From Amycolatopsis sp. GM8 (GTDB lineage: Bacteria > Actinomycetota > Actinomycetes > Mycobacteriales > Pseudonocardiaceae), in assembly GCF_021653975.1 (NCBI RefSeq), contig NZ_JAJKFK010000007.1, positions 1 through 64,000 on the forward strand: a stretch of DNA of 64,000 bases. Direction: 5' to 3'. This document shows, one piece after another, positions 8,399-16,367 of the stretch (positions are counted from its first letter, which is position 1; the number at the start of each line of letters is the position of its first letter). The position numbers were made by a program, and so were the translations under genes. The notes beneath the pieces are model-generated. The model made no database searches and was not told the DNA's origin. It was given only the letters and a program-made list of their open reading frames with translations.

Positions 8399-9358
8399 TC
8401 AGCCCTTGCGCTTGGCTACCTCGTCCGTGAGCTGCGGCGCGACGTTGAACAGATCGCCCACCACACCGAAGTCGGCGATCTCGAAGATCGGCGCCTCGGG
8501 GTCCTTGTTGACCGCGACGATCGTCTTCGAGGTCTGCATCCCGGCCCGGTGCTGAATCGCGCCGGAGATGCCGAGCGCGACGTACAGCTGCGGCGACACC
8601 GTCTTACCGGTCTGGCCGACCTGGAACTGCGCCGGGTAGTAGCCCGAGTCGACCGCGGCACGCGAGGCACCGACAGCCGCGCCGAGCGAGTCGGCGAGCT
8701 TCTCCACCACCTCGAACTTCTCGGCCGAACCGACGCCGCGGCCACCGGAGACCACGATCGACGCCTCGGTCAGCTCGGGACGGTCGCCACCGGCGACCGG
8801 CTCGACGCCGGTGATCTTCGCGGCCTTCGCCGCGTCGACGGCCGGCACCTCGACGGTCTCCTCGGCCGCCGCGCCCTGCGCCTCCGACGCCTCGACGGCA
8901 CCGGGGCGCACGGTGATGACCGGCACGCCGTGCCCGGCCTTGGCCTGCACCGTGTACGCGCCACCGAAGATCGACTGCTCGACGGAGCCGTCGGAGTTCA
9001 CCGCGACGACGTCGTACAGCAGCGCGCCGCCGAGGCGCACCGCGAGCCGGCCGGTGACCTCCTTGCCCTCGGCGGTCGCCGCCGCCACGATCGCCGCCGG
9101 CGAGACCTGCCCGGCCAGCTGGGCCAGCACGTCCACCTTCGGGGTCACCAGGTACTTGTCGGCGTCCTCGGACTCCGCGACGTAGACCTTCGCGGCGCCG
9201 TAGCCCGCCAGCTGCTCCTTGAACTTGCCGGCGGTGCCGGGCGCGCCCACCACGACGGCGGACGGCTCGCCCAGCTCGCGCGCGGCGGTCAGCAGCTCGA
9301 ACGTCAGTTTCTTCAGCTCGCCATTGAGATGGTCGACGAGAACCAGAACTTCAGCCAT
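8399..9358 (-). CDS. etfA: Electron transfer flavoprotein alpha subunit
   Basis: 319 aa. EtfA binds FAD and, with EtfB, carries electrons from acyl-CoA and other dehydrogenases to ETF-quinone oxidoreductase. The C-terminal FAD domain is clear: SRAAVDSGYYP, QVGQTGKTVSPQLYVALGIS and GAIQHRAGM, then the NKDPEAPIF segment. It starts at ATG 9358, 13 bp after the etfB stop. Orthologue of Rv3028c (fixB) by content and order. Confidence 0.96.
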   Translation of the reverse strand: MAEVLVLVDHLNGELKKLTFELLTAARELGEPSAVVVGAPGTAGKFKEQLAGYGAAKVYVAESEDADKYLVTPKVDVLAQLAGQVSPAAIVAAATAEGKEVTGRLAVRLGGALLYDVVAVNSDGSVEQSIFGGAYTVQAKAGHGVPVITVRPGAVEASEAQGAAAEETVEVPAVDAAKAAKITGVEPVAGGDRPELTEASIVVSGGRGVGSAEKFEVVEKLADSLGAAVGASRAAVDSGYYPAQFQVGQTGKTVSPQLYVALGISGAIQHRAGMQTSKTIVAVNKDPEAPIFEIADFGVVGDLFNVAPQLTDEVAKRKG

Positions 9359-9371
9359 TTGTCCGTCCCTC

Positions 9372-10157
9372 TCAGATGAGCTTCTGGCCGACGAGGTACT
9401 CGGCGATCTTCGAACCGCCGTCACCCTCGTCATCGACACGCTGGCCCGCGGTGCGCGGCGGCTTCGGGGCCGCCTCGGTCACCTGCGACCACGCGTTGCC
9501 CAGCCCGACCTCGCCCGCGTCGATGCCCAGATCGGCGATGGTGAACTTGTCCACCGGCTTCTTCTTGGCGGCCATGATGCCCTTGAAGGACGGGTAGCGC
9601 GGCTCGTTGATCTTCTCGCTCACGCTCACCAGCGCCGGCAGGCTCGCCTCGAGGTGGGTCAGCCCGTCCTCGGTCTCGCGGTCGGCCTTGACGCTGCCGC
9701 CCTCGACGGTCAGCTGGCGCACGTGGGTCAGCTGCGGCAGCCCCAGCAGCTCGGCCAGGATCGCGGGCACCGCCCCGGCGCGGCCGTCGGAGGCCTCGTT
9801 GCCGGCGATGACGAGGTCGTAGCCCTCGACCTTGCCGATGGCGGCGGCGAGCACCTTCGCGGTGGCGATCACGTCGGAACCGTGCAGCGCCTCGTCGGAG
9901 ACGTGGACGGCCTTGTCGGCACCCATGGACAGCGCCTTGCGGATGGCGTCGGTGGCGCGGTCGGGTCCGACCGAGATCACCGTGACCTCGCCTTCGCCGG
10001 CCTCCTTGATCTTGAGGGCCTCTTCGACGGCCTTCTCGTTGATCTCGTCGAGCACCGCGTCCGCTGATTCGCGGTCAAGCGTGTGGTCCGCATCGGCGAG
10101 CTTCCGCTCCGAATAGGTGTCCGGTACCTGCTTGACCAGGACAACAATCTTCGTCAT
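9372..10157 (-). CDS. etfB: Electron transfer flavoprotein beta subunit
   Basis: 261 aa. EtfB carries AMP and forms the ETF heterodimer. The start MTKIVVLVKQVPDT is typical. The nucleotide-binding segment (LVIAGNEASDGRAGAVPA) and the dehydrogenase recognition-loop region (EASLPALVSVSEKINEPRYPS) are present. The C-terminal tail ends EYLVGQKLI. It is the first gene of the etfBA operon and divergent from degV; the 212-bp gap holds promoters for both. Confidence 0.96.
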   Translation of the reverse strand: MTKIVVLVKQVPDTYSERKLADADHTLDRESADAVLDEINEKAVEEALKIKEAGEGEVTVISVGPDRATDAIRKALSMGADKAVHVSDEALHGSDVIATAKVLAAAIGKVEGYDLVIAGNEASDGRAGAVPAILAELLGLPQLTHVRQLTVEGGSVKADRETEDGLTHLEASLPALVSVSEKINEPRYPSFKGIMAAKKKPVDKFTIADLGIDAGEVGLGNAWSQVTEAAPKPPRTAGQRVDDEGDGGSKIAEYLVGQKLI

Positions 10158-10355
10158 GGGTCCCCTTCGACCTCCCGAGTTGAGCGCTACTTGCCAGTAC
10201 AGTAGGGAGCTTTCCCTTTCGTGGCGCGCCGAGGTGACGGCATTCACCTGGAATGACAATCTACCAGGACGATCGTCCCAATAGTTCCGGATACTATCGT
10301 GCTACTCCAAGTGCACCTCTGAGCGCTCGGGCTACACGGCGTAGACCTTTCGGGC

Positions 10356-10361
10356 TAACCT
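10356..10361 (+). promoter_or_regulatory. -10 box (TAACCT) of the leaderless degV promoter
   Basis: TAACCT is followed by 8 nt and then the GTG start at 10370, with no ribosome-binding site between. A small dyad CTAC/GTAG lies just upstream (near 10332-10345). Confidence 0.5.
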
Positions 10362-10369
10362 CACACACC

Positions 10370-11212
10370 GTGGCAACTCACGTGGCGGTAGTTACCGACT
10401 CGACCGCATCGCTGTCCGACCAGCTGATCAAGCAGTGGGGCATCAAGGTCATCCAGCTCCAGCTGCAGGTCGACGAGCGGATCGACGACGAAGGCCGGTT
10501 CGACCGGGATGAGCTCGTCGAGTCGCTCCGGGCGAACCGGCATGTCGCGACCGCGCCACCCGATCCGGGCGCGTTCTTCTGGAACTACCAGGACGCCGTG
10601 AGCGAGGGCGCGAGCGCGATCGTCAGCATCCACATCTCCGGGCGGATGTCCGCGACCGTGCAGGCCGCCCGGCAGGCCGCCGAGCAGATCCGGATCCCCG
10701 TGTACACGCTCGACAGCGGCACCGTCGGGATGAGCCTGGGCTTCGCCGTGCTGTCGGCCGCGCGGGCCGCCGCCGCGGGCGCCCACGTCAACCGCGTGAT
10801 CGAGGCGGCCGAACGACGGTTCGCCAGCACCTCCGAGCTGATCTACGTGGACACCCTCGAGTACCTGCGCCGCGGCGGCCGGATCGGCGCGGCGCAGGCG
10901 ATGCTCGGCACCGCGCTGTCGATCAAGCCGCTGCTGACGGTCAAAAGCGGTGAGGTCGCGCCACTGTCGAAGGTGCCGGGCGCGAGGCGGGCGATGAACA
11001 AGCTGGTGGAGATCGCCGCGCAGCGGGCCAACTCGCATCCGAGCGAGGTGGCGGTTTCGTGCTTCCGGCCGACGAACCGTGAGCTGTCCGTCGTCGGGCA
11101 ACTGCGGCAGCGGGTGCGCAACATGCGCGACCTGTCGATCGTCGAGTCCAGCGTCGTCGTCGGCTCGCACGTGGGCCCGGGCGCCATGAGCATCACCATT
11201 TCCCCCGTCTGA
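10370..11212 (+). CDS. DegV family fatty-acid-binding protein
   Basis: 280 aa. DegV/FakB proteins bind a free fatty acid; some present it to a fatty-acid kinase FakA. Typical motifs are VAVVTDSTASL at the N-terminus, IHISGRMSATVQAA in the first domain, YTLDSGTVGMSLGF, and IYVDTLEYLRRGGRI. No fakA (Dak-type) gene is next to it. The start is taken at GTG 10370 because the conserved domain begins at once and a -10 box sits just upstream; the longer frame from 10253 would run through the promoter. Confidence 0.9.
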   Translation: MATHVAVVTDSTASLSDQLIKQWGIKVIQLQLQVDERIDDEGRFDRDELVESLRANRHVATAPPDPGAFFWNYQDAVSEGASAIVSIHISGRMSATVQAARQAAEQIRIPVYTLDSGTVGMSLGFAVLSAARAAAAGAHVNRVIEAAERRFASTSELIYVDTLEYLRRGGRIGAAQAMLGTALSIKPLLTVKSGEVAPLSKVPGARRAMNKLVEIAAQRANSHPSEVAVSCFRPTNRELSVVGQLRQRVRNMRDLSIVESSVVVGSHVGPGAMSITISPV

Positions 11213-11279
11213 CCTCGGGAACCCCGCGGTTTCGCCGCTCGTTGGACGGGCAGCGAAACCGACATACGGGAGGAATGCA

Positions 11280-11447
11280 GTGGCCTCGCTGTTCACCAGG
11301 ATCGTCCGCCTCGCCAACACCCCGCAGGGCCGCCGCGCGATCGCGCAGGCGAAAGAGTTCGCGAACGATCCCCGGCGCCGCCAGCAGGCACAAGACGCCG
11401 TGGAGAAGGTGCGGCAGCAGCTGGCCAAGCGCCGCCGTTCGCAGTAG
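11280..11447 (+). CDS. Small basic conserved-type protein, function unknown
   Basis: 55 aa, starting GTG GCC TCG behind GGGAGGA (11270-11276). The chain (VASLFTRIVRLANTPQG at the start) is predicted helical and very rich in Arg, Gln and Lys, and ends in AKRRRSQ. A nucleic-acid or membrane-surface contact is possible, but no family is recognised. It lies 67 bp after degV on the same strand. Codon third positions are strongly G/C as in real genes here, and a good ribosome-binding site supports translation. Confidence 0.6.
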   Translation: MASLFTRIVRLANTPQGRRAIAQAKEFANDPRRRQQAQDAVEKVRQQLAKRRRSQ

Positions 11448-11533
11448 TCCACTCATTCGACCGGACCTGTAACGTTCACTAGCCGTCACCCGATAGGGTC
11501 ACCCCCAGCCGTCCGAGGCAAGGGAGCGCTGGG

Positions 11534-12352
11534 GTGACGACTACAACGCGTGAGCCGATCGGCGACGAGCAACGACTGATCGCCGAGATCAGGCGCTTCG
11601 CCGCGGCGCCGTTCGACGCGCGGCCTGCGCAGACCGCCGATGAAAACGACCTCGACCTGCGGCTTTTCCGTACGACGTACCTCCCGTCGTTCGTCGCGAG
11701 CGAGTCGCTGGAGGGCAACCAGCGGCCCGTCGAGGCGGACCTGGCGTGGCTGCGCCTGACGACGCCGGGCGGCGCGCCGACGAACCTCGGTGTGCTCGCG
11801 GTCGGCAAGGATCCGAGCGCGCACGTGGCGGGCGCGTACGTGCAGTTCGTCCGGTATCAGGGGCTGGACCTGGGCTCGCCGGTCGGTGACCAGCACGAGC
11901 TGCGCGGAAACCTGGTGGGCACCGCGACCCGGCTGAGCGCGCTGCTGAGCGCGAACCTGCGCACGAAGCTCACCGAGGGCGAGGGCCTTTTCCGCGAAGA
12001 GACGCTGCCGGACTACCCGCTGGAGGCACTGCGCGAGACGTGCATGAACGCGCTCATGCATCGCGACTACGAGCGGTCGAACGCGCCGGTGCGCATCGCG
12101 TGGTTCGACGACCGGATCGAGGTGACCAACCCGGGCGGCCCGTACGGCCAGGTTCGGGCGGACAACTTCGACCGGGTCAGCGACTACCGGAACCCCGGGC
12201 TGGCCAGGGCGATGAAGGCGCTGGGGTACGTGAACCGGTTCGGGCGCGGGATCTGGCGCATCCGCGCGGCCATGGCGCGGGCGGGCAGCCCGGTGCCGGA
12301 CTTCCACGTCGACGACTCGTCGTGGTCGGTCGTCTTGCGGAAATGGCCGTGA
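11534..12352 (+). CDS. ATP-binding protein of the AlbA_2/HATPase_c_4 (Schlafen-like regulator) type
   Basis: 272 aa. The C-terminal half is a GHKL-type ATP fold: N box ETCMNALMHRDY at 168-179 (N172), EVTNPGG at 196-202, RNPGLA at 219-224 and FGRGI at 236-240. These are the marks of the ATPase half of 'putative transcriptional regulator/RecG-like' proteins. The N-terminal half has EGNQRPVEADLAWLRL and lies where AlbA_2 would be, but is weakly conserved. GTG start. A DNA-binding or regulatory role is inferred from the family only. Confidence 0.78.
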   Translation: MTTTTREPIGDEQRLIAEIRRFAAAPFDARPAQTADENDLDLRLFRTTYLPSFVASESLEGNQRPVEADLAWLRLTTPGGAPTNLGVLAVGKDPSAHVAGAYVQFVRYQGLDLGSPVGDQHELRGNLVGTATRLSALLSANLRTKLTEGEGLFREETLPDYPLEALRETCMNALMHRDYERSNAPVRIAWFDDRIEVTNPGGPYGQVRADNFDRVSDYRNPGLARAMKALGYVNRFGRGIWRIRAAMARAGSPVPDFHVDDSSWSVVLRKWP

Positions 12353-12363
12353 GCTTCACCCGC

Positions 12364-12369
12364 TAGGGT
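12364..12369 (+). promoter_or_regulatory. -10 box (TAGGGT) of the leaderless methyltransferase-GH57 operon
   Basis: TAGGGT is followed by 7 nt and the GTG at 12377. It lies just after the stop of the upstream ATP-binding protein gene, so the next two genes have their own promoter. Confidence 0.5.
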
Positions 12370-12376
12370 CGGGCGG

Positions 12377-13150
12377 GTGACGACCTCATCCGCACGCACC
12401 GAGGCGCTGCACCTCACCGGGGAACGCACCGTGCCGGGCATCCCGGAGGAGAACTACTGGTTCCGCCGGCATGAGGCCGCCTATCTCGCGCTGCTGCCGT
12501 ACTGCGCGGGCGCGATCGTGCTGGAAGCCGGGTGCGGGGAGGGTTACGGCGCCGCGCTCATCGCGGAGCGCGCGGCCCGGGTACTGGCGCTGGACTACGA
12601 CGAACCGACCGTGCGGCATGTCGCTCGGCGTTATCCACAGCTGGGGACAGTCCGGGGAAATCTCGCCTTCCTGCCGCTCGGATCGTCCACTGTGGACGTC
12701 GTGGCGAACTTCCAGGTCATCGAACATCTCTGGGACCAGGGCGGTTTCCTCGCCGAATGCCGTCGCGTGCTGCGGCCCGGCGGGCGGCTCATCGTGACCA
12801 CGCCGAACCGGCTGACGTTCACCCCCGACAGCGACACCCCGCTCAACCCGTACCACACCCGCGAGCTGGAACCGTCCGAAATGGACGAACTGCTGCGCGG
12901 CGCCGGGTTCGAAGTCGAGCTCCTGCACGGCTTGCGGCACGGCCCGGGCGTGCGGGCGCTCGACGAACGCTACGGCGGCTCGATCATCGACGCCCAGCTG
13001 GACGTCGTGCTGGGGCAACTGCCCGGGCAGGCCGAGTGGCCCGCCGAGCTGCTCGCCGACATCGCCGCGATCCGCGCGAGCGACTTCGAGATCGCCGGGG
13101 ACGACCTGGAGCAGTCTCTCGACCTGATCGCGGTGGCGGTGCGACCGTGA
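12377..13150 (+). CDS. Class I SAM-dependent methyltransferase (Rv3030-like)
   Basis: 257 aa. The SAM-binding motif I is VLEAGCGEGYGAAL at 48-61; the acidic motif II end is ALDYDEPT, and VVANFQVIEHLWDQ and LRPGGRLIVTTPN follow. Context is informative: it overlaps a GH57 gene by GTGA, and a GT4 follows. This trio has the order of M. tuberculosis Rv3030-Rv3032, linked to methylglucose lipopolysaccharide (polymethylated polysaccharide) synthesis. I infer an O-methyltransferase acting on an alpha-glucan, but the substrate cannot be read from the sequence. Confidence 0.85.
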   Translation: MTTSSARTEALHLTGERTVPGIPEENYWFRRHEAAYLALLPYCAGAIVLEAGCGEGYGAALIAERAARVLALDYDEPTVRHVARRYPQLGTVRGNLAFLPLGSSTVDVVANFQVIEHLWDQGGFLAECRRVLRPGGRLIVTTPNRLTFTPDSDTPLNPYHTRELEPSEMDELLRGAGFEVELLHGLRHGPGVRALDERYGGSIIDAQLDVVLGQLPGQAEWPAELLADIAAIRASDFEIAGDDLEQSLDLIAVAVRP

Positions 13151-14601
13151 GTGCCGAGGGCACGTTCTGCCTTGTCCTGCACAGTCATCTGCCGTGGCTG
13201 CCGCACCACGGCTCCTGGCCGGTCGGCGAGGAATGGCTGTACCAGGCCTGGGCGCATTCGTACCTGCCGGTCGTCGACCTGTTGCGCCGCTTCGCCGGCG
13301 AGGGCCGGCGCGATGTGCTCACGCTCGGCGTCACGCCCGTGCTCGCCGCGCAGCTGGACGACCCGTACAGCCTGCGCGCGTTCCACGAGTGGCTCGGCCA
13401 CTGGCAGCTGCGCGCGCTGCAGGCGAGCACGTTGTGGCGCGACGACCCGCTGTTGCGGGATCTGGGCGCCGCCGAGCATCGAGCCGCGCTGAAGGCGACC
13501 GAGACGCTGGAAACCCAGTGGCGGCACGGGTTCTCGCCGGTCCTGCGGTCTCTTGTGGACAGTTGGACGGTCGAGCTGATCGGTGGGCCGCTGACGCACC
13601 CGTTCCAGCCGCTGCTGGACGAGCGGATCCGCTCGTTCGCGCTGCGCTCCGGTCTGGACGACACCGCGCTGCGGACCGGCCACCGCCCGGAGGGCATCTG
13701 GGCGCCCGAGTGTGGTTACGCGCCCGGGATGGAGGACGGCTACGCGGCGGCCGGGGTCGAGCGGTTCCTGGTGGACGGCCCGTCGCTGCGCGGTGACACG
13801 TCGGCCGCGCGCCCGGTCGGCTCGTCGGACGTCGTCTGCTTCGGGCGGGACCTGGAGGTCACGTACCGGGTGTGGTCGCCGAAGGCCGGCTATCCCGGGC
13901 ACGTGAACTACCGCGATTTCCACACCTGGGCGCACGAAGTCGGCGTGAAGCCGTCGCGGGTCACCGGCCATCATGTCGCTCCGCAGGACAAGGCGCCCTA
14001 CGATCCGGCGCTGGCCGCGGACACTTTGCGGGTGCACGTCAAGGATTTCGTGGACACGGTGGTGACCCGGCTGCGCCGCCTGCGCGCGCGGCACGGGCGG
14101 GAGGCGCTGGTCGTCGCCGCCTATGACACCGAACTGTTCGGGCACTGGTGGCACGAGGGCCCGGCGTGGCTCGAGGGAATCCTGCGCGCGCTGCCGGAAG
14201 CCGGGGTGCGGGTCACCACGCTGCGGGGCGCGCTGGACGCCGGTCACCTGGGTGCGCCGGTCGACCTGCCGGCTTCGTCGTGGGGCTCGGGCAAGGACTG
14301 GCGGGTGTGGGACGGTGCGCAGGTCGCGGACATGGTCGAGGACAACGCCGCGCTGCAGCGTCGCCTGCTGGCCGTGCGGCCGGGCCCGTTCCCCGATGCC
14401 AGGCTGGATCTCGCGGTCAACGAGGCGATGCTGGCGCTGTCGAGCGACTGGGCGTTCATGGTCACCAAGGACTCGGCGGCCGACTATGCCCGCCGCCGGG
14501 CGCGGGTGCACACGGACCGGTTCGATGCGCTCGTGCGCGGTGAGACCGTGTTACCGCTGGAAGACCGCGTGTTCGGGCATTTGGACGCACGCCTGATGTG
14601 A
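13147..14601 (+). CDS. Glycoside hydrolase family 57 (branching-enzyme type, Rv3031-like)
   Basis: 484 aa. GH57 proteins are retaining alpha-glucan enzymes; this subtype includes 1,4-alpha-glucan branching enzymes. The start carries the HSHLPWLPHH motif, the nucleophile is E188 in GIWAPECGY and the acid/base is D327 in YDTELFGHWWHEG. W/SS-rich segments (SSWGSGKDWRVW) near 405-420 are usual in branching types. It starts at GTG 13147, overlapping the methyltransferase stop. It probably shapes the glucan that the neighbours methylate and extend. Confidence 0.93.
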   Translation: MSAEGTFCLVLHSHLPWLPHHGSWPVGEEWLYQAWAHSYLPVVDLLRRFAGEGRRDVLTLGVTPVLAAQLDDPYSLRAFHEWLGHWQLRALQASTLWRDDPLLRDLGAAEHRAALKATETLETQWRHGFSPVLRSLVDSWTVELIGGPLTHPFQPLLDERIRSFALRSGLDDTALRTGHRPEGIWAPECGYAPGMEDGYAAAGVERFLVDGPSLRGDTSAARPVGSSDVVCFGRDLEVTYRVWSPKAGYPGHVNYRDFHTWAHEVGVKPSRVTGHHVAPQDKAPYDPALAADTLRVHVKDFVDTVVTRLRRLRARHGREALVVAAYDTELFGHWWHEGPAWLEGILRALPEAGVRVTTLRGALDAGHLGAPVDLPASSWGSGKDWRVWDGAQVADMVEDNAALQRRLLAVRPGPFPDARLDLAVNEAMLALSSDWAFMVTKDSAADYARRRARVHTDRFDALVRGETVLPLEDRVFGHLDARLM

Positions 14602-14631
14602 GTGTCTTTCGGACCTAAGTTGACTAGTGAG

Positions 14632-14637
14632 TAACCT
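14632..14637 (+). promoter_or_regulatory. -10 box (TAACCT) of the GT4 gene
   Basis: TAACCT lies 6 nt before the ATG at 14644 with no ribosome-binding site between, so the glycosyltransferase is probably leaderless and separately transcribed from the GH57 operon. Confidence 0.45.
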
Positions 14638-14643
14638 CGGTCC

Positions 14644-15897
14644 ATGCGCGTGCTGATGTTGTCCTGGGAGTACCCGCCGGTCGTCGTCGGCGGTCTCGCA
14701 CGTCATGTGCACGCGCTCGCGCGGTACCTGGCACGCGACGGGCATGAGGTCGTCGTGCTGTGCCGGCATGTGGCGGGTACCGACGCGCAGACGCACCCGA
14801 CGACCGACCGGATCGTCGACGGGGTGCGGGTGATCCGGGTGGCCGAGGACCCGATGCACGTCACGTTCGAGCAAGATCTGATCGCGTGGACGCTCGCGAT
14901 GGGCCACGCCATGGTGCGGCGGGGTCTTGAGCTGCTGCGCACCTGGCAGCCGGATGTTGTGCACGCACACGACTGGCTCGTGGCGCATCCGGCGATCGCG
15001 CTCGCCGAGGCCGCGGGCAAGCCACTGGTCGGGACCATCCACGCGACCGAGGCCGGCCGGCATTCGGGGTGGTTGTCGTACCCGCTGAACCAGCAGGTCC
15101 ACTCGGCGGAGTGGTGGCTGGCCAACCGCGCGGATGAGCTGATCACCTGTTCCCAGGCGATGCGTACCGAGGTCGCAGGTTTGTTCGAGGTCCAGGCCGA
15201 TGAGATCACCGTGATCCACAACGGCATCGAGGAGCGCGGCTGGCGTGTCCCCTCCAGCGAAATCGCCCGTGCCCGGTCGGAGTTCGCGCCCGATGGGGAG
15301 CCGCTGTTATTGTTTTTTGGGCGGCTAGAATGGGAAAAAGGCGTTCAAGACCTGCTGGCCGCGCTACCCTCAATTCGCCGTGACCACCCCGGCACGCGTC
15401 TCGTCGTCGCCGGCCGGGGTCGGCATCAGGAAGAATTGGTCGCCCAGGCGCGGAAACTGCGGGTCCGGCGGGCCGTACACTTTGCTGGGCACCTTCCGGA
15501 CCGGGAGCTTCGGACCGCATTATGTGCGGCCGATGCCGTTGTATTGCCCAGCAGATATGAGCCGTTCGGCATTGTCGCATTGGAAGCCGCTGCCGCCGAA
15601 GCCCCGCTCGTTGCGTCGACGGCGGGTGGACTGGGCGAGGTGGTTGTCGACGGCATCACCGGCCTCGCTTTCGAACCGGGTGACAGCGCCGCGATCCGTC
15701 GTGCGGTCGACTCCGTCCTGCGGGACCGGAAGTCCGCCAAACGCCGAGCCCGCACCGCCCGCGCCCGCCTGGCCGAAGACTTCGACTGGGCCCGCATCGC
15801 CGAAGCCACCGTGGCCGTGTACCGAAAAGCCCGCGTCGCCGAACAAGAACACCTCGGCCGCCCCAAAATCCCGACGGGCAACGCCTTCGCCCCGTAA
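14644..15897 (+). CDS. Family 4 glycosyltransferase (alpha-glucosyltransferase, Rv3032-like)
   Basis: 417 aa, GT-B fold. The N-terminus has the glycogen-synthase-like SWEYPPVVVGGLARHV loop; the C-terminal domain has FGRLEWEKGVQDLL and the EX7E motif in SRYEPFGIVALEAAA, followed by STAGGLGEVV. In mycobacteria Rv3032 elongates alpha-1,4-glucan for glycogen and methylglucose lipopolysaccharide. A short stretch near 15301-15345 is less GC-rich than the rest but stays in frame. The gene is followed by a 718-bp intergenic block of repeats. Confidence 0.93.
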   Translation: MRVLMLSWEYPPVVVGGLARHVHALARYLARDGHEVVVLCRHVAGTDAQTHPTTDRIVDGVRVIRVAEDPMHVTFEQDLIAWTLAMGHAMVRRGLELLRTWQPDVVHAHDWLVAHPAIALAEAAGKPLVGTIHATEAGRHSGWLSYPLNQQVHSAEWWLANRADELITCSQAMRTEVAGLFEVQADEITVIHNGIEERGWRVPSSEIARARSEFAPDGEPLLLFFGRLEWEKGVQDLLAALPSIRRDHPGTRLVVAGRGRHQEELVAQARKLRVRRAVHFAGHLPDRELRTALCAADAVVLPSRYEPFGIVALEAAAAEAPLVASTAGGLGEVVVDGITGLAFEPGDSAAIRRAVDSVLRDRKSAKRRARTARARLAEDFDWARIAEATVAVYRKARVAEQEHLGRPKIPTGNAFAP

Positions 15898-15907
15898 GGA
15901 AGCCTCG

Positions 15908-16095
15908 CAGCGGGCCACTCGCTCGCGCAGCGGGCAAACTCACCCGCGCCACCGGCAAACTCACCGACGCCACGGGCAAACACGCCAGCGCCACCGGCAA
16001 ACACGCCGACGCAGCAAGCAAACACGCTCGCGCAGCCCGCAAACTCACGCGCGCGGCAAGCCAACACGCCCGCGCAGCGGGCAAACACGCCGGAG
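15908..16095 (+). repeat. Class II 21-bp tandem repeat array, about nine units
   Basis: From 15928 the array keeps an exact 21-bp period (units begin at 15928, 15949, 15970, 15991, 16012, 16033, 16054 and 16075). The conserved core is GGCAAACTCACC or GGCAAACACGCC. All copies here have the same polarity. It lies 10 bp after the GT4 stop. The family recurs at 45198-45330, 50644-50687 and 57394-57470. 21 bp is two helical turns, so each unit faces the same side of the DNA. Confidence 0.85.
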
Positions 16096-16145
16096 CCGGA
16101 ACCTGGCAGCCGGAACCTGGCAACGGCACGCAACCACCAACCCAG

Positions 16146-16169
16146 CCCACCCACACCTCCCCCAACCCC
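16146..16169 (-). other. C-rich tract, G-quadruplex potential on the minus strand
   Basis: On the minus strand G-runs of 4, 5, 3 and 3 bases are separated by short loops. The same tract stands at 50716-50739. It forms the left border of the four-way-junction element; CCCCGAT at its end can pair with ATCGGGG at 16290-16296. Confidence 0.4.
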
Positions 16170-16183
16170 GATAGAAAGCCGCC

Positions 16184-16278
16184 CTAGCGGTTGGCACGTC
16201 GTGTCAAGGGTGACCGCGCCAGCGGTCATCGCGATAGCGACGCCGAAGGCGCCCTTGACGCGGCGTGCCAACCGTTAG
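16184..16278. ncRNA. 95-nt four-way-junction element, copy 1
   Basis: A 27-bp closing stem (16184-16210 with 16252-16278) encloses three hairpins that abut exactly: TGACCGC/GCGGTCA with a 4-nt loop (16211-16228), TCGC/GCGA (16229-16240) and CGCC/GGCG with a GAA loop (16241-16251). No base is unpaired between helices. Mismatches in the stem are all G-U type. Copy 2 (50754-50848) differs in the 3' arm only at positions that keep pairing. No open frame, promoter or known RNA family is recognised. It could be an RNA, a DNA cruciform or a mobile-element end. Confidence 0.55.
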
Positions 16279-16315
16279 ACGATCAGGCGATCGGGGTGGG
16301 CCGCTACCCCAGACC

Positions 16316-16355
16316 CCGGCGCGAAGCGCCGGAACCCTCGCGCTTCGCGCGAGGG
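16316..16355. repeat. Two adjacent perfect hairpins
   Basis: CCGGCGC/GCGCCGG with a GAA loop (16316-16332) is followed by CCCTCGCGC/GCGCGAGGG with a TTC loop (16335-16355), then an A-rich run GGAAAAGAGAAAAAG. The second hairpin has a counterpart near 50901-50922. They join the junction element to the 226-bp element. Confidence 0.6.
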
Positions 16356-16367
16356 GAAAAGAGAAAA

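Noticed and set aside
10253-10369. N-terminal extension of the DegV protein
   Set aside because: The extension has no DegV similarity and covers the -10 box; the GTG at 10370 begins the conserved domain.
12532-14601. A longer GH57 protein starting at 12532
   Set aside because: The first 205 codons are a shadow of the methyltransferase gene. GH57 similarity begins at the GTG at 13147, which overlaps the methyltransferase stop.
15908-16095. CRISPR array
   Set aside because: The 21-bp units are contiguous tandem repeats without unique spacers, and no cas gene is in the window.
16184-16278. tRNA gene (cloverleaf-like folding)
   Set aside because: The closing stem is 27 bp, loops are 3-4 nt, and there is no 7-nt anticodon loop, T-loop or CCA end.
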